This document shows, one piece after another, positions 6,839 through 16,036 of a DNA stretch of 64,000 nt. The first letter of the stretch is position 1. Each line of letters starts with the position of its first letter. Origin of the DNA: Inquilinus sp042743185 (GTDB taxonomy: Bacteria; Pseudomonadota; Alphaproteobacteria; DSM-16000; Inquilinaceae); assembly GCF_042743185.1 (NCBI RefSeq), contig NZ_JBHYMS010000005.1, positions 62,001 through 126,000 of the forward strand, in the 5' to 3' direction. Both the position numbers and the translations under genes were made by a program. A model generated the notes under the pieces. That model saw only the letters and a list, made by a program, of their open reading frames with translations. It was not told the origin of the DNA and ran no database searches.

Positions 6839-9055
6839 ATGACCAGCAAGCCTTCCGAGTCGATCCTGCCGGTGCCGCTGCACGACGCGCTGAGCACCCG
6901 TTATCTCAACTACGCACTGTCGACCATCACCTCGCGCTCGCTGCCCGATGTCCGCGACGGGCTGAAGCCGGTGCACCGCCGGCTGCTCTACGCGATGCGG
7001 CAGCTGCGCCTGGCCTCGACCACGCCGCCGAAGAAATCGGCCCGCGTGGTCGGCGACGTCATCGGCCAGTATCACCCGCATGGCGACGCCTCGATCTACG
7101 ACGCGCTGGTGCGCATGGCGCAGGAGTTCGCCCAGCGCTACCGGCTGGTCGACGGCCAGGGCAATTTCGGCAACATCGACGGCGATAACGCCGCGGCCAT
7201 GCGATACACCGAGGCCCGGCTGACCGCCGTCGCCGAGGCGCTCCTGGAGGGCATCGACGACGACGCGGTGGATTTCCGCGAGACCTATGATGGCGAAGGG
7301 CGCGAGCCGGTGGTGCTGCCGGCCGCCTTCCCGAACCTGCTGGCCAATGGCAGCCAGGGCATCGCGGTCGGCATGGCGACCTCGATCCCGCCGCACAATG
7401 TCGGCGAGATCTGCGACGCGCTGCAGATGCTGATCAAGCGACCCTCCGCCACGGTCGACGACCTGCTGACCATGGTCCAGGGCCCGGATTTCCCGACCGG
7501 CGGCGAGCTGGTCGAATCCGCTGCGGCGATCCGCGAGGCCTATGCCACCGGCCGCGGGGCCTTCCGCGTCCGGGCGCGCTGGGAGATCGAGAAGCTGCCG
7601 CTCGGCCTGTATCAGATCGTGGTCACCGAGATCCCGTACCAGGTGCAGAAATCGCGGCTGATCGAGAAGCTGGCCGAGATCGTGACCGCCAAGAAGCTGT
7701 CGACGCTGGAGGATGTGCGCGACGAATCGGCCGAGGACGTGCGCATCGTCCTGGTGCCGAAGAGCCGCAACGTCGAAGCCGACATGCTGATGGAGCAGTT
7801 GTTCCGGCTGACCGAGCTGGAGACCCGCTTCAGCCTGAACATGAACGTGCTGGACGCCACCAACGTCCCGCGGGTCATGGGGCTGAAGGACGTCTGCCGC
7901 GCCTTCCTCGACCATCGGCACGAGGTGCTGGAGCGGCGGTCGCGCCACCGGCTGGCCAAGATCGAGCGGCGGCTGGAGATCCTCGGCGGCTATCTGATCG
8001 TCTTCCTCGACCTCGACGAGGTGATCCGCATCATCCGCGAGGAGGACGAGCCGAAGCAGGGGCTGATGGCGCGCTTCGGCCTGACCGAGCTGCAGGCCGA
8101 CGCCATCCTCGACATGCGGCTGCGGTCCCTGCGCAAGCTCGAGGAGATGGAGATCCGGCGCGAGTTCGATGGCCTGTCGGGCGAGCGCGACGAGCTGCTG
8201 GCGCTGCTGGCCGACGAGGGCAAGCGCTGGAAGGCGGTCTCGACCGAGATCGGCCAGATCAAGAAGCGTTTCGGCCAGGACACCGAGCTCGGCCGCCGCC
8301 GCACCAAGATCGGCGAGCCGCCCTCCGCCGTGGTGGTGTCGATCGAGCCGCAGATCGAGCGCGAGCCGATCACCGTCTTCCTGTCGGCGAAGGGCTGGAT
8401 CCGCGCCTTGCGCGGCCATGGCCTGGATCCGGCCGAGATCAAGTACAAGGACGGCGACGCCGAAGGCTTCGTGCTGCAGGCCGAGACCACCGACAAGATC
8501 CTCCTGTTCGGCAGCGACGGCCGCTTCTACACCCTCGGTGCCGACAAGCTGCCGCGTGGCCGCGGCTTCGGCGAGCCGGTCAGGATGATGGTCGACCTCG
8601 CCAACGACGCCGACATCGTCGCCCTCCTGGCCCATGCGCCCGGCCGCAAGCTGGTGCTGGCCTCGACCGACGGCCGCGGCTTCGTGGTGCCGGAGAGCGA
8701 CGTCGTCGCCCAGACCCGGGCCGGCAAGCAGGTGCTGAACCTGAACGACGGCGCCAAGGCGGCGGTCTGCCGCCCGGTCGCCGGCGACACGGTGGCGGTG
8801 GTCGGCACCAACCGGCGCCTCTTGTGCTTCCCGCTGTCCGAGCTGCCTGAGATGTCGCGCGGCAAGGGCGTGACGCTGCAGAAGTACCACGGTGCCGCGT
8901 TGTCGGACCTGACCACCTTCAAGCGCGAGGAGGGGCTGATCTGGCAGATGGGCGGCGGCCGCACCCGCACCGAGCCGGAGATCCCGATCACCGCCCGCGG
9001 CCGCACCGGCAACCTGCCGCCGCGCGGCTTCCCGCAGAACAACAGGTTCTTGTGA
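6839..9055 (+). CDS. parC: DNA topoisomerase IV subunit A
   Basis: The 738-aa cleavage-religation subunit separates linked daughter chromosomes together with ParE. The catalytic tyrosine is Tyr123 in AAMRYTEARL. The N-terminus LPVPLHDALSTRYLNYALS and the GLKPVHRRLL motif are typical, and the C-terminal part forms the ParC beta-propeller. The residue aligned with E. coli Ser80 of the quinolone region is Ala84 in HPHGDASIYD. The ATG at 6839 lies just after the recO stop; a longer in-frame start inside recO (6776) was rejected. recO-parC adjacency is usual in this class. Confidence 0.95.
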   Translation: MTSKPSESILPVPLHDALSTRYLNYALSTITSRSLPDVRDGLKPVHRRLLYAMRQLRLASTTPPKKSARVVGDVIGQYHPHGDASIYDALVRMAQEFAQRYRLVDGQGNFGNIDGDNAAAMRYTEARLTAVAEALLEGIDDDAVDFRETYDGEGREPVVLPAAFPNLLANGSQGIAVGMATSIPPHNVGEICDALQMLIKRPSATVDDLLTMVQGPDFPTGGELVESAAAIREAYATGRGAFRVRARWEIEKLPLGLYQIVVTEIPYQVQKSRLIEKLAEIVTAKKLSTLEDVRDESAEDVRIVLVPKSRNVEADMLMEQLFRLTELETRFSLNMNVLDATNVPRVMGLKDVCRAFLDHRHEVLERRSRHRLAKIERRLEILGGYLIVFLDLDEVIRIIREEDEPKQGLMARFGLTELQADAILDMRLRSLRKLEEMEIRREFDGLSGERDELLALLADEGKRWKAVSTEIGQIKKRFGQDTELGRRRTKIGEPPSAVVVSIEPQIEREPITVFLSAKGWIRALRGHGLDPAEIKYKDGDAEGFVLQAETTDKILLFGSDGRFYTLGADKLPRGRGFGEPVRMMVDLANDADIVALLAHAPGRKLVLASTDGRGFVVPESDVVAQTRAGKQVLNLNDGAKAAVCRPVAGDTVAVVGTNRRLLCFPLSELPEMSRGKGVTLQKYHGAALSDLTTFKREEGLIWQMGGGRTRTEPEIPITARGRTGNLPPRGFPQNNRFL

Positions 9056-9069
9056 CCTTGCTCCCCTCC

Positions 9070-9147
9070 TGTCATGCCCGGGCTTGACCCGGGCATCCAG
9101 AGAGCGTCGACATCTTCTGGATTGCCGGGTCAAGCCCGGCAATGACA
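9070..9147. repeat. REP-like palindromic repeat, copy 2
   Basis: A 78-bp element has the same TGTCAT...ATGACA ends and two head-to-head hairpins, GCCCGGGCTTGACCCGGGC and TTGCCGGGTCAAGCCCGGCAA, linked by a short unmatched segment. It fills the gap between parC and bioY. It shares the design and outer arms of 5921-6010 but has a different and shorter centre. Confidence 0.8.
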
Positions 9148-9201
9148 TTAAGGGGGCCGGAAACGGCCGGTGACCGGCAAGTGAGCCAATGGAGTCCTGA
9201 C

Positions 9202-9783
9202 ATGACCACCCGCACCCTTCCCCCGATGTTCTCGCTGTGGCGCGCCGACGGCCAGTCGGGCCTGCTGCGCTCTGCCGTGCTGGTGGTGCTGGGCACGGCG
9301 CTGATGGCGCTGTCGGCCAAGATCCAGGTGCCGTTCTTCCCGGTGCCGATGACGATGCAGACCGCCGTGGTGCTGCTGATCGGCGGCGCGTATGGCTGGC
9401 GTCTGGGCGGCCTGACCATGCTGGCCTATCTGGCCGAGGGCCTCGTCGGCCTGCCGGTCTTCGCCGGCCTGGCCGCCGGCCCGGCCTATTTCGCCGGCCC
9501 GACCGCGGGCTATCTGGTCGGCTTCGTGGCCTCGGCCGCGCTGATGGGCCTGGCAGTCGAGCGCGGCTGGACCCGCAGCCTCGCCGGCATGGCCGCGGCC
9601 GTCGCCGTCGCCTCGCTGGTCCCCTTCGTCACCGGCGTGGCCTGGCTCGCGGTTCTGGTCGGCCCGGCGGCGGCGATCTCTGCCGGCTTGGTGCCGTTCA
9701 TCCCGGCGGCGATCCTCAAGGGCGCCCTGGCCGGTCTGCTGCTGGCCAAGATCGACGGCCTGGCCCAGCGTCGCGACGCCTGA
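9202..9783 (+). CDS. bioY: Biotin transporter BioY (ECF substrate-binding membrane component)
   Basis: The 193-aa integral membrane protein binds biotin. It has about six hydrophobic segments, the family motifs AKIQVPFFPVPMTMQT and GLPVFAGLAAG, and the PTAGYLVGF signature. No bioM (ATPase) or bioN gene is adjacent, so it either works alone or recruits an ECF module encoded elsewhere. The ATG at 9202 begins MTTRTLPPMFS; an upstream in-frame ATG at 9142 lies in the palindromic repeat and is rejected. Confidence 0.93.
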   Translation: MTTRTLPPMFSLWRADGQSGLLRSAVLVVLGTALMALSAKIQVPFFPVPMTMQTAVVLLIGGAYGWRLGGLTMLAYLAEGLVGLPVFAGLAAGPAYFAGPTAGYLVGFVASAALMGLAVERGWTRSLAGMAAAVAVASLVPFVTGVAWLAVLVGPAAAISAGLVPFIPAAILKGALAGLLLAKIDGLAQRRDA

Positions 9784-9791
9784 GACCAAAA

Positions 9792-9876
9792 GGACGCGAC
9801 GACGCAGAAGCGGCGTTGCGTCCCATCTCCGAGTCTCATTAGATGGCAGCAGCGCCGCGGCGGACGACCGCGGCGC
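9792..9876 (+). other. Two hairpins between bioY and dctP
   Basis: An imperfect stem (GGACGCGACG with CGTTGCGTCC, 9792-9823) and a perfect 9-bp stem (GCGCCGCGG with CCGCGGCGC, 9852-9876) lie downstream of bioY and upstream of dctP. Neither has a T-run. They could end bioY transcripts or sit in the dctP leader. Confidence 0.35.
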
Positions 9877-9922
9877 CATGCGGAAACCACGCTCAATGCA
9901 AACAGGGGGGAGAGCCCGAGAG

Positions 9923-11014
9923 ATGAAGCGGCGGAATTTCATCGCGACCGCGGGGGTTGGCTTGGCGGCCGCGCCGCTGGCGGCGCCGGCGATCGCGCAG
10001 GACAGGCCCGAGGTCAAGTGGCGCCTGGCGTCGAGCTTTCCGAAGTCGCTCGACACCATCTATGGCGGCGCCGACGTGCTGTCGAAGGCGCTGTCGGACC
10101 TGACCGACGGCAAGTTCCAGATGCAGGTCTTCCCCTCGGGCGAGCTGGTGCCCGGCCTGCAGGCGCTGGACGCCGCACAGAACGGCACGGTCGAGGCGGC
10201 GCACACCGTCGCCTACTACTATGTCGGCAAGGACCCGACCTTCGCCATCGGCTCGTCGATCCCGTTCGGCCTCAACGCCCGCCAGCAGAATGCCTGGCTG
10301 TACCACGGCGGCGGCAACGACCTGCTGAACACCTTCTTCGGCAATTACGGCGTGGTCGGCTTCCCCGGCGGCAACACCGGGGTGCAGATGGGCGGCTGGT
10401 TCCGCAACGAGGTCAAGTCGCTGGCCGACCTCAAGGGCCTGAAGATGCGCATCGCCGGCCTCGCCGGCCGGGTGGTGGAACGCATCGGCGTGGTGCCGCA
10501 GCAGATCGCCGGCGGCGACATCTACCCGGCGCTGGAGCGGGGCACGATCGACGCCACCGAATGGGTCGGGCCCTATGACGACGAGAAGCTCGGCTTCTAC
10601 CAGGTCGCCAAGTTCTATTACTACCCGGCCTTCTGGGAAGGCGGCCCGACCGTGCATTTCCTGTTCAACAAGGAGAAGTACGAGGCGCTGCCGGAGGCCT
10701 ATAAGAAGGCGCTGGCCGTTGCCACGGAGTACGCCAACTTCAACATGCTGGCGCTCTACGATGTGAAGAACATCGCGGCGATCCGCAGCCTGGTCGGCAA
10801 GGGCGTGCAGCTGCGCCCGCTGCCGCGCGACGTGCTCGACGCCGCCTACACCGAATCCTTCAAGCTCTATGACGAGCTGTCTGCTTCGAACGCCAACTGG
10901 AAGGCGATCTATGAGCCGTGGAAGAAGTTCCGCGGCGAGGCCTATCAGTGGTTCCGCGTGGCCGAATACACCTATGACAGCTACGTCTACGCCCAGCAGG
11001 CGGCCGGCAAGTAG
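9923..11014 (+). CDS. dctP: TRAP transporter substrate-binding protein (DctP type, TakP-like)
   Basis: The 363-aa periplasmic receptor has a twin-arginine-like leader, MKRRNFIATAGVGLAAA, ending near AIAQ. The body has the DctP fold with GLKMRIAGLAGRVVERIG, GGDIYPALERGTIDATEWVG and a conserved aromatic FYYYPAFWEGG segment. These resemble the TakP alpha-keto-acid receptors, so a keto acid or other carboxylate is the likely ligand (inference). The start at 9923 has a GGGGGGAG ribosome site; the upstream ATG at 9878 does not. The matching permease genes dctM and dctQ face it on the other strand. Confidence 0.92.
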   Translation: MKRRNFIATAGVGLAAAPLAAPAIAQDRPEVKWRLASSFPKSLDTIYGGADVLSKALSDLTDGKFQMQVFPSGELVPGLQALDAAQNGTVEAAHTVAYYYVGKDPTFAIGSSIPFGLNARQQNAWLYHGGGNDLLNTFFGNYGVVGFPGGNTGVQMGGWFRNEVKSLADLKGLKMRIAGLAGRVVERIGVVPQQIAGGDIYPALERGTIDATEWVGPYDDEKLGFYQVAKFYYYPAFWEGGPTVHFLFNKEKYEALPEAYKKALAVATEYANFNMLALYDVKNIAAIRSLVGKGVQLRPLPRDVLDAAYTESFKLYDELSASNANWKAIYEPWKKFRGEAYQWFRVAEYTYDSYVYAQQAAGK

Positions 11015-11038
11015 GCCAGCCCTTCGCTGAACCGATCG

Positions 11039-11070
11039 GGGCCGGTCCTTCGCGGGACCGGCCCTTTCTC
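11039..11070. terminator. Terminator hairpin between dctP and dctM
   Basis: The stem GGGCCGGTCC (11039-11048) pairs with GGACCGGCCC (11055-11064), followed by TTTCTCTT. It lies between the two converging genes and most clearly serves dctP. Confidence 0.75.
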
Positions 11071-11074
11071 TTGG

Positions 11075-12649
11075 CTACTTGAAGTCGGGCGGGGGCAGCG
11101 GATCGCCGGGCTGGGCCGGGGCCGGCGCCGGTTGGCTGCCCGGGGCCGGCGGGGCGCCGAAATCGGGCGGCGGCGGGGTGCCGAAATCGGGCGCGGCCGG
11201 GGCGCCGAACGGGTTGGCGCCGTCGACGCCCGGCATCGGCACGTTGATGTTGATCGAGGCGGGATCGGCCTCGACCTGGCCCGACTTGTAGTGCGTCACC
11301 AGCTCCGGGAAGGCGATGACGATGGCGACCATCAGGACCTGGATCACCACGAAGGGAATGGCGCCCATATAGATCTGCCCGGTCGTCACCGGCGCGATGG
11401 TGCGGCCGGTGACCTTGTCGCGATAGGCCCGGTTCGGCGCCACCGAGCGCAGGTAGAACAGTGAGAAGCCGAAGGGCGGATGCATGAAGGAGGTCTGCAT
11501 GTTGACCGCCAGCAGCACGCCGAACCAGATCAGGTCGATGCCCAGGCTCGCGGCCGCCGCCCCCAAGAGCGGCACGATGATGAAGGCCAGCTCGAAATAA
11601 TCGAGGAAGAAGGCCAGCACGAAGACCAGGAGGTTGGCGACGATCAGGAAGCCCAGCACGCCGCCCGGCACCGAGGTCATCAGATGCTCGACCCAGACAT
11701 GGCCGTTGAGGCCGTAGAAGGTCAGCGAGAAGACGCGGGCGCCGAGCAGGATGAACAGCACGAAGGCGGACAGCTTGGTCGTGGTGTCCAGCGCTTGGCG
11801 GATCATGGTCCAGTTCAAGCGCCGGTTGACCGCCGCCAGCACCAGCGAGCCGACCGCGCCCATGGCGCCGCCTTCGGTCGGCGTGGCGATGCCGAGGAAG
11901 ATGGTGCCCAGCACCAGGAAGATCAGCACCAGGGGCGGGATCAGCGAGGTGACCACCCGGCCGGCCAGCGCCAGGCCGCGCAGCGTGCGCGCCTCGGGCG
12001 GCAGCGCCGGCGCGCTGTTCGGCCGGAGGATCGACATGATCAGGATGTAGCCGGTGTAGAGGCCGGTCAGGATCAGGCCCGGCAGCAGCGCCCCCTGATA
12101 CATGTCGCCGACCGACTTGCCGAGCTGGTCGGCCATGATGATCAGCACCAGGCTGGGCGGGATGATCTGCGCCAGCGTGCCGGACGCGGCGATGACGCCC
12201 GACGCGAGCGACCGGTCATAGCCGTAGCGCAGCATGATCGGCAGCGAGATCAGCCCCATCGAGATCACCGAGGCCGCGACCACGCCGGTGGTGGCGGCCA
12301 GCAGCGCGCCGACGAAGATCACGGCATAGGCCAGGCCGCCGCGGACCGGGCCGAACAGCTGCCCGATGGTGTCCAGCAGGTCCTCGGCCATGCCGCTTCG
12401 TTCGAGGATCAGCCCCATGAAGGTGAAGAACGGGACGGCCAGCAGCGTCTCGTTCGACATCTGCTGGTAGAACCGATCGGGGATCGCACCGATCAGGTTG
12501 AACTGCAGCACGCCGAGCTCAACACCGATCAGGTAGAAGGCGAAGCCGACGGCGGCGAGGGAGAAGGCGACCGAGTAGCCGAGCAGCAGCACGACCACCA
12601 GGCAGGCGAACATGATCGGCGCCATGTTCTCGATCAGGAACTGCGTCAT
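11075..12649 (-). CDS. dctM: TRAP transporter large permease (DctM type)
   Basis: The 524-aa inner-membrane protein has about 12 hydrophobic helices and the conserved SNETLLAVPFFTFMG and GVVAASVISMGLISLP segments of the DctM family. It carries the sodium-coupled transport path. The last 60 or so residues are an unusual soluble tail rich in Pro, Ala and Gly with PPPDFG repeats, making the protein longer than the usual 430 aa. It lies downstream of dctQ on the minus strand, and dctP is convergent, so the three genes need two promoters. Confidence 0.94.
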   Translation of the reverse strand: MTQFLIENMAPIMFACLVVVLLLGYSVAFSLAAVGFAFYLIGVELGVLQFNLIGAIPDRFYQQMSNETLLAVPFFTFMGLILERSGMAEDLLDTIGQLFGPVRGGLAYAVIFVGALLAATTGVVAASVISMGLISLPIMLRYGYDRSLASGVIAASGTLAQIIPPSLVLIIMADQLGKSVGDMYQGALLPGLILTGLYTGYILIMSILRPNSAPALPPEARTLRGLALAGRVVTSLIPPLVLIFLVLGTIFLGIATPTEGGAMGAVGSLVLAAVNRRLNWTMIRQALDTTTKLSAFVLFILLGARVFSLTFYGLNGHVWVEHLMTSVPGGVLGFLIVANLLVFVLAFFLDYFELAFIIVPLLGAAAASLGIDLIWFGVLLAVNMQTSFMHPPFGFSLFYLRSVAPNRAYRDKVTGRTIAPVTTGQIYMGAIPFVVIQVLMVAIVIAFPELVTHYKSGQVEADPASININVPMPGVDGANPFGAPAAPDFGTPPPPDFGAPPAPGSQPAPAPAQPGDPLPPPDFK

Positions 12650-12696
12650 GCGGACGGGCTTTCAGGCACTGGTGGTCAGGGGGCTGGTGGGCCGGC

Positions 12697-13245
12697 TCAG
12701 AGCGGATCGGCTTCGTGGCCGTGCGTCTGGACGATGTCGGGCGTGCGGCCCGACAGGATGGCGATCCGCTTGATCAGCTCCGACAGCCCCTGCAGCGCCA
12801 GAAGGGCGAATCCGGCAGGGATCAGCGCCCAGACCGGCCAGCGGATCAGGCCGCCGGCGTCGCCCGACGTCTCGCCGCTGACGAATTTGTCCACCACCAC
12901 CGGCCAGGAGAGCAGGATGGAGATGACGCAGAAGGGCAGGAGGAAGAACAGGGTGCCGAAGATCTCGATCCGGAGCTGGGTGCGGCGCGAGCAGCGGCCG
13001 TAGAGGATGTCGACCTTGACGTGCTCGCCCTTCAGCAGGGTGTAGCCCGCGGCCAGCAGGAAGACGGCGGAGAACAGGTACCATTGCAGCTCCAGCCAGG
13101 CGTTGGAGCTGATCGAGAAGGCTTTCCGCAGGATGGCGTTGCCGGCGCTGACCAGGATGGCGACCAGGACGAGCCAGGACACGGCTCGTCCGACCCAGCC
13201 GTTGACAGCGTCGATGACGCGGCTGGCACCCAGCAAAGCCCCCAT
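12697..13245 (-). CDS. dctQ: TRAP transporter small permease (DctQ type)
   Basis: The 182-aa membrane protein has four predicted helices and the family segment NAWLELQWYLFSAVFLLAAG, followed by GEHVKVDI. It pairs with DctM and docks the DctP receptor. The ATG at 13245 follows a GGGGGAGGT ribosome site. A 47-base gap separates it from dctM, consistent with one transcript. Confidence 0.93.
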   Translation of the reverse strand: MGALLGASRVIDAVNGWVGRAVSWLVLVAILVSAGNAILRKAFSISSNAWLELQWYLFSAVFLLAAGYTLLKGEHVKVDILYGRCSRRTQLRIEIFGTLFFLLPFCVISILLSWPVVVDKFVSGETSGDAGGLIRWPVWALIPAGFALLALQGLSELIKRIAILSGRTPDIVQTHGHEADPL

Positions 13246-13409
13246 CTGACCTCCCCCGTTCTTGTACGCTTCAGCGCTGTTGATTGGATCGATGCAATTC
13301 GCCGCTGCGAAATATCAGCTTTCGCGCGCGAGACCAACCGGCGATTGGCGTGCGGGGGGGCAGGCGGCATCGATGCCGGCTTTTGCCGCGTCGCGGGGAA
13401 GGGCGTCGT

Positions 13410-14144
13410 CTACCCGGCCGGGTCGAGCGTGGTCCAGCCGTTGTCGGTAAGGGCCTCCAGTGGCTGGAAGCGGGCCTTGTAGGCCATCTTGTGGCTCTGC
13501 GCGATCCAGTAGCCGAGATAGACGTGGTCGAGGCCGTTCTGGCGGGCTTCTTCCACCAGGGCCAGGATCACATAGGTGCCGAGGCTGCGCTCCGGCACGT
13601 CGGGGTCGTAGAAGCTGTAGACGGCGGACAGCCCGTCCTCCAGCACGTCGACCAGCGCCGCGGCGCGCAGGGCGCCGGCCGGGTCGCGGAACTCGATCAG
13701 CGCGGCGCTGCCGCTGCCTTCCTCGATCATGCTGCCGTAATCGGCCCGCGACATCCGCGCCATGTCGCTGTCGCCGTGCCGGTGCCGCTGGTAGCGCAGG
13801 AACAGGGCGAATTGCTCGTCGGTGCCGACCGGCAGCACCGACCGGCGGCTGAGGTCGGGATTGGCGGCCCAGGCCCGGCGCATGCTGCGGCCGGGGGCGA
13901 AGCGCGCCACCGGGATGCGCACCGGCACGCAGGCGCGGCAGCCGGGGCAGACCGGCCGGTAGACGATGTCGTGGCTGCGCCGGAACCCGGCCTGCGACAG
14001 GGTGGTGTTCAGCGCCTTGGCGTCGCCGCCGTTCAGCCGGGTGAACAGCTTGCGTTCGACACGGCCGGAGATGTAGGGGCAGGGCAGCGGGCCCGACCTG
14101 TAGAAATGCTGCAGACGACCGAGCGTGCCGTCGATGACGGACAT
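13410..14144 (-). CDS. bpt: Aspartate/glutamate leucyltransferase (Bpt/ATE family)
   Basis: The 244-aa enzyme transfers an amino acid from tRNA to the N-terminus of proteins, feeding the ClpS/ClpAP N-degron route. It begins LQHFYRSGPLPCPYI, has the cysteine-rich PVCPGCRACVPVRI stretch near residue 70, and ends with the conserved HKMAYKARFQPLE segment. The ATG at 14144 (MSVIDGTLGRL) is chosen; the frame is open 39 codons upstream without family similarity. Bacterial members of this length usually transfer leucine, but arginine transfer cannot be excluded from sequence. Confidence 0.9.
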   Translation of the reverse strand: MSVIDGTLGRLQHFYRSGPLPCPYISGRVERKLFTRLNGGDAKALNTTLSQAGFRRSHDIVYRPVCPGCRACVPVRIPVARFAPGRSMRRAWAANPDLSRRSVLPVGTDEQFALFLRYQRHRHGDSDMARMSRADYGSMIEEGSGSAALIEFRDPAGALRAAALVDVLEDGLSAVYSFYDPDVPERSLGTYVILALVEEARQNGLDHVYLGYWIAQSHKMAYKARFQPLEALTDNGWTTLDPAG

Positions 14145-14268
14145 CAAGGGCTCCTGGGTCGGGGCGCCAACCTCATGCCCCATACTGCACCACAGTGCCG
14201 GACGGTCGGCAAGCGACTCGGATACCGGCTGCCTGAGGCCGGCTATGCGGGCGGAATCCACCGCACCG

Positions 14269-14757
14269 TCATGTCAGTCGCAGGATCTCGTCGACGGTCG
14301 CTGCGACCGGCTGCCGCGTGTCGATCTCGTGGTGGGCGGATTCGCGCAGCAGCGGCTCGACCGTCGCCACCAGCTCGACCACCTTGCGCCGTTCGTCCTC
14401 GGTGTGGCCGTAGCCGTCCGGGCCGCGGGCCGCGAGCCGCTCCAGCAGCGTCTCGATCGGGGCGGAGAGGAGGATCACGACATCAATCAGCGGCAGGAAC
14501 CGCCCCATGGTCTCGGAGGTGCCGCTGACGAACAGCGGCCTGTCGCGTGGCGCGGTCAGCAGGGCGCGGACGCGATCCTCCCGCCAGACCCAGTCCTTCC
14601 CCTCGCCCGGGGTCAGGGTGTCGGCGGGATCGGCATCGACCCATTCCGACCATTCCGGCGTGTCGAGGTCGCGGGCGTCGTGCCCCCGTGCCGCCAGCTC
14701 GCGGATCACGGCGGACTTCCCGGTCCCGGACATGCCGGTGATCAGCACGCGCTTCAT
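14269..14757 (-). CDS. Small P-loop NTPase/kinase-like protein
   Basis: The 162-aa protein opens MKRVLITGMSGTGKSAVI, a Walker A loop at the N-terminus as in small-molecule kinases (shikimate or adenylate kinase fold). It has a DVVILLSAP strand that resembles Walker B and a lid-like ERLAARGPDGYG segment. The substrate is not recognisable. It is a free-standing gene between bpt and ilvA on the same strand. I rate the ATPase/kinase fold as secure and the function as unknown. Confidence 0.8.
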   Translation of the reverse strand: MKRVLITGMSGTGKSAVIRELAARGHDARDLDTPEWSEWVDADPADTLTPGEGKDWVWREDRVRALLTAPRDRPLFVSGTSETMGRFLPLIDVVILLSAPIETLLERLAARGPDGYGHTEDERRKVVELVATVEPLLRESAHHEIDTRQPVAATVDEILRLT

Positions 14758-14788
14758 GTGCTTATCCCCCGCCCCGATGCGCCGAGGC

Positions 14789-16021
14789 TCACGCCCCGAC
14801 GTCGCTCAGCAGCGTCGCCGGATATCCGGACTCCATCAGCTTGCCGATGATGACGTCGACATGGGCGCGGTCGCGGGTCTCGACCACCACGTCGATGTCG
14901 GCCCGCTTCACCGGGATCTGGAAGAACAGGCGCTGATGGTAGGTCTCGATGATGTTGCCGCCGGTGGCGCCGATGATGCCGGCGATGGTGCTCAGTACCC
15001 CCGGCACGTCCTCGATCTCGATGCGCAGCCGGGCGATCTGGCCGTTGCGCACCAGGCCGCGCATCAGGATCGAGGCCAGGATGCGCGGATCGATGTTGCC
15101 GCCGCAGACGACGACGCCGACCCTGCGCCCGGCGAAACGCTCCGGATTGGCCAGGATGCCGGCGATGCCGGCGGCACCGGCGCCCTCGGCCACCAGCTTC
15201 TGCTGGGTCATCAGCTGGTGCACGCCCTGCTCCAGCACCGTCTCCTCGACCGCGACGATGTCGTCGACGAGGTCGGCGATGATCTGGCGGGTCAGCACGC
15301 CCGGGCTCTTCACCGCGATGCCCTCGGCGATGGTGGCGCCGCCATAGACGCCGGTGCGGCCGGCGACCGCGTCGGCCATCGAGGCGTAGAGCGAGGCCTC
15401 CACGCCGGTGATCCGGATCGAGGGATTGATCGAGCGCGCGGCGATGGCGATGCCGGAGATCAGCCCGCCGCCGCCGATCGGCACCACCAGATCGTCCAGA
15501 TCCGGCACGTCGGCCAGGATCTCCAACCCCGCCGTGCCCTGGCCGGCGATGATGTACGGGTCGTCATAGGGATGGATCAGGGTGAGCTTCTCCTCGTCCA
15601 CCAGCTTGCGGGCATGGCCCATGCTGTCGTCGAGGGTCTGCCCCACCAGCACCACCTTGGCGCCATAGCCCTCGGTCTTCGCCACCTTGGTGAAGGGGGT
15701 GAAGGTCGGCATCACGATGGTCGACGGGATGCCCAGGCGGGTGGCGTGGTAGGCGACGCCCTGGGCATGGTTGCCGGCCGACATGGCGACCACGCCGCGC
15801 TTGCGCTGCGCCTTGTCGAGCGAGCGCAGCTTGTTGTAGGCGCCGCGGTCCTTGAACGATCCGGTGCGCTGCAGCGTCTCCAGCTTCAGGAACAGCTCGC
15901 AGCCGAGAATGCCGGACAGCTGGGGAGCCGGAATGATCGGCGTCCGGGCCACCTGGCCCTCCAGGGCCGCGGCGGCGGCGCGGATGTCGTCGATGGTGAC
16001 CGGCAGCGGGGCGGGGCTCAT
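14789..16021 (-). CDS. ilvA: Threonine ammonia-lyase (serine/threonine dehydratase with ACT domain)
   Basis: The 410-aa PLP enzyme deaminates threonine to 2-oxobutanoate. The PLP lysine is in TGSFKDRGA, the phosphate loop is GGGGLISG and MSAGNHAQG is conserved. A single ACT domain fills about residues 330-410, as in the shorter biodegradative-type enzymes, which suggests ligand control. The ATG at 16021 is chosen; a GTG at 16036, directly after the stop of the upstream amidase gene, would add five residues. The two genes therefore touch and are probably co-transcribed. Confidence 0.92.
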   Translation of the reverse strand: MSPAPLPVTIDDIRAAAAALEGQVARTPIIPAPQLSGILGCELFLKLETLQRTGSFKDRGAYNKLRSLDKAQRKRGVVAMSAGNHAQGVAYHATRLGIPSTIVMPTFTPFTKVAKTEGYGAKVVLVGQTLDDSMGHARKLVDEEKLTLIHPYDDPYIIAGQGTAGLEILADVPDLDDLVVPIGGGGLISGIAIAARSINPSIRITGVEASLYASMADAVAGRTGVYGGATIAEGIAVKSPGVLTRQIIADLVDDIVAVEETVLEQGVHQLMTQQKLVAEGAGAAGIAGILANPERFAGRRVGVVVCGGNIDPRILASILMRGLVRNGQIARLRIEIEDVPGVLSTIAGIIGATGGNIIETYHQRLFFQIPVKRADIDVVVETRDRAHVDVIIGKLMESGYPATLLSDVGA

Positions 16022-16036
16022 CTGAATGTGATCCAC

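Noticed and set aside
6572..9148. 858-codon minus-strand open frame
   Set aside because: Antisense to parC; repetitive Leu/Asp/His-rich product.
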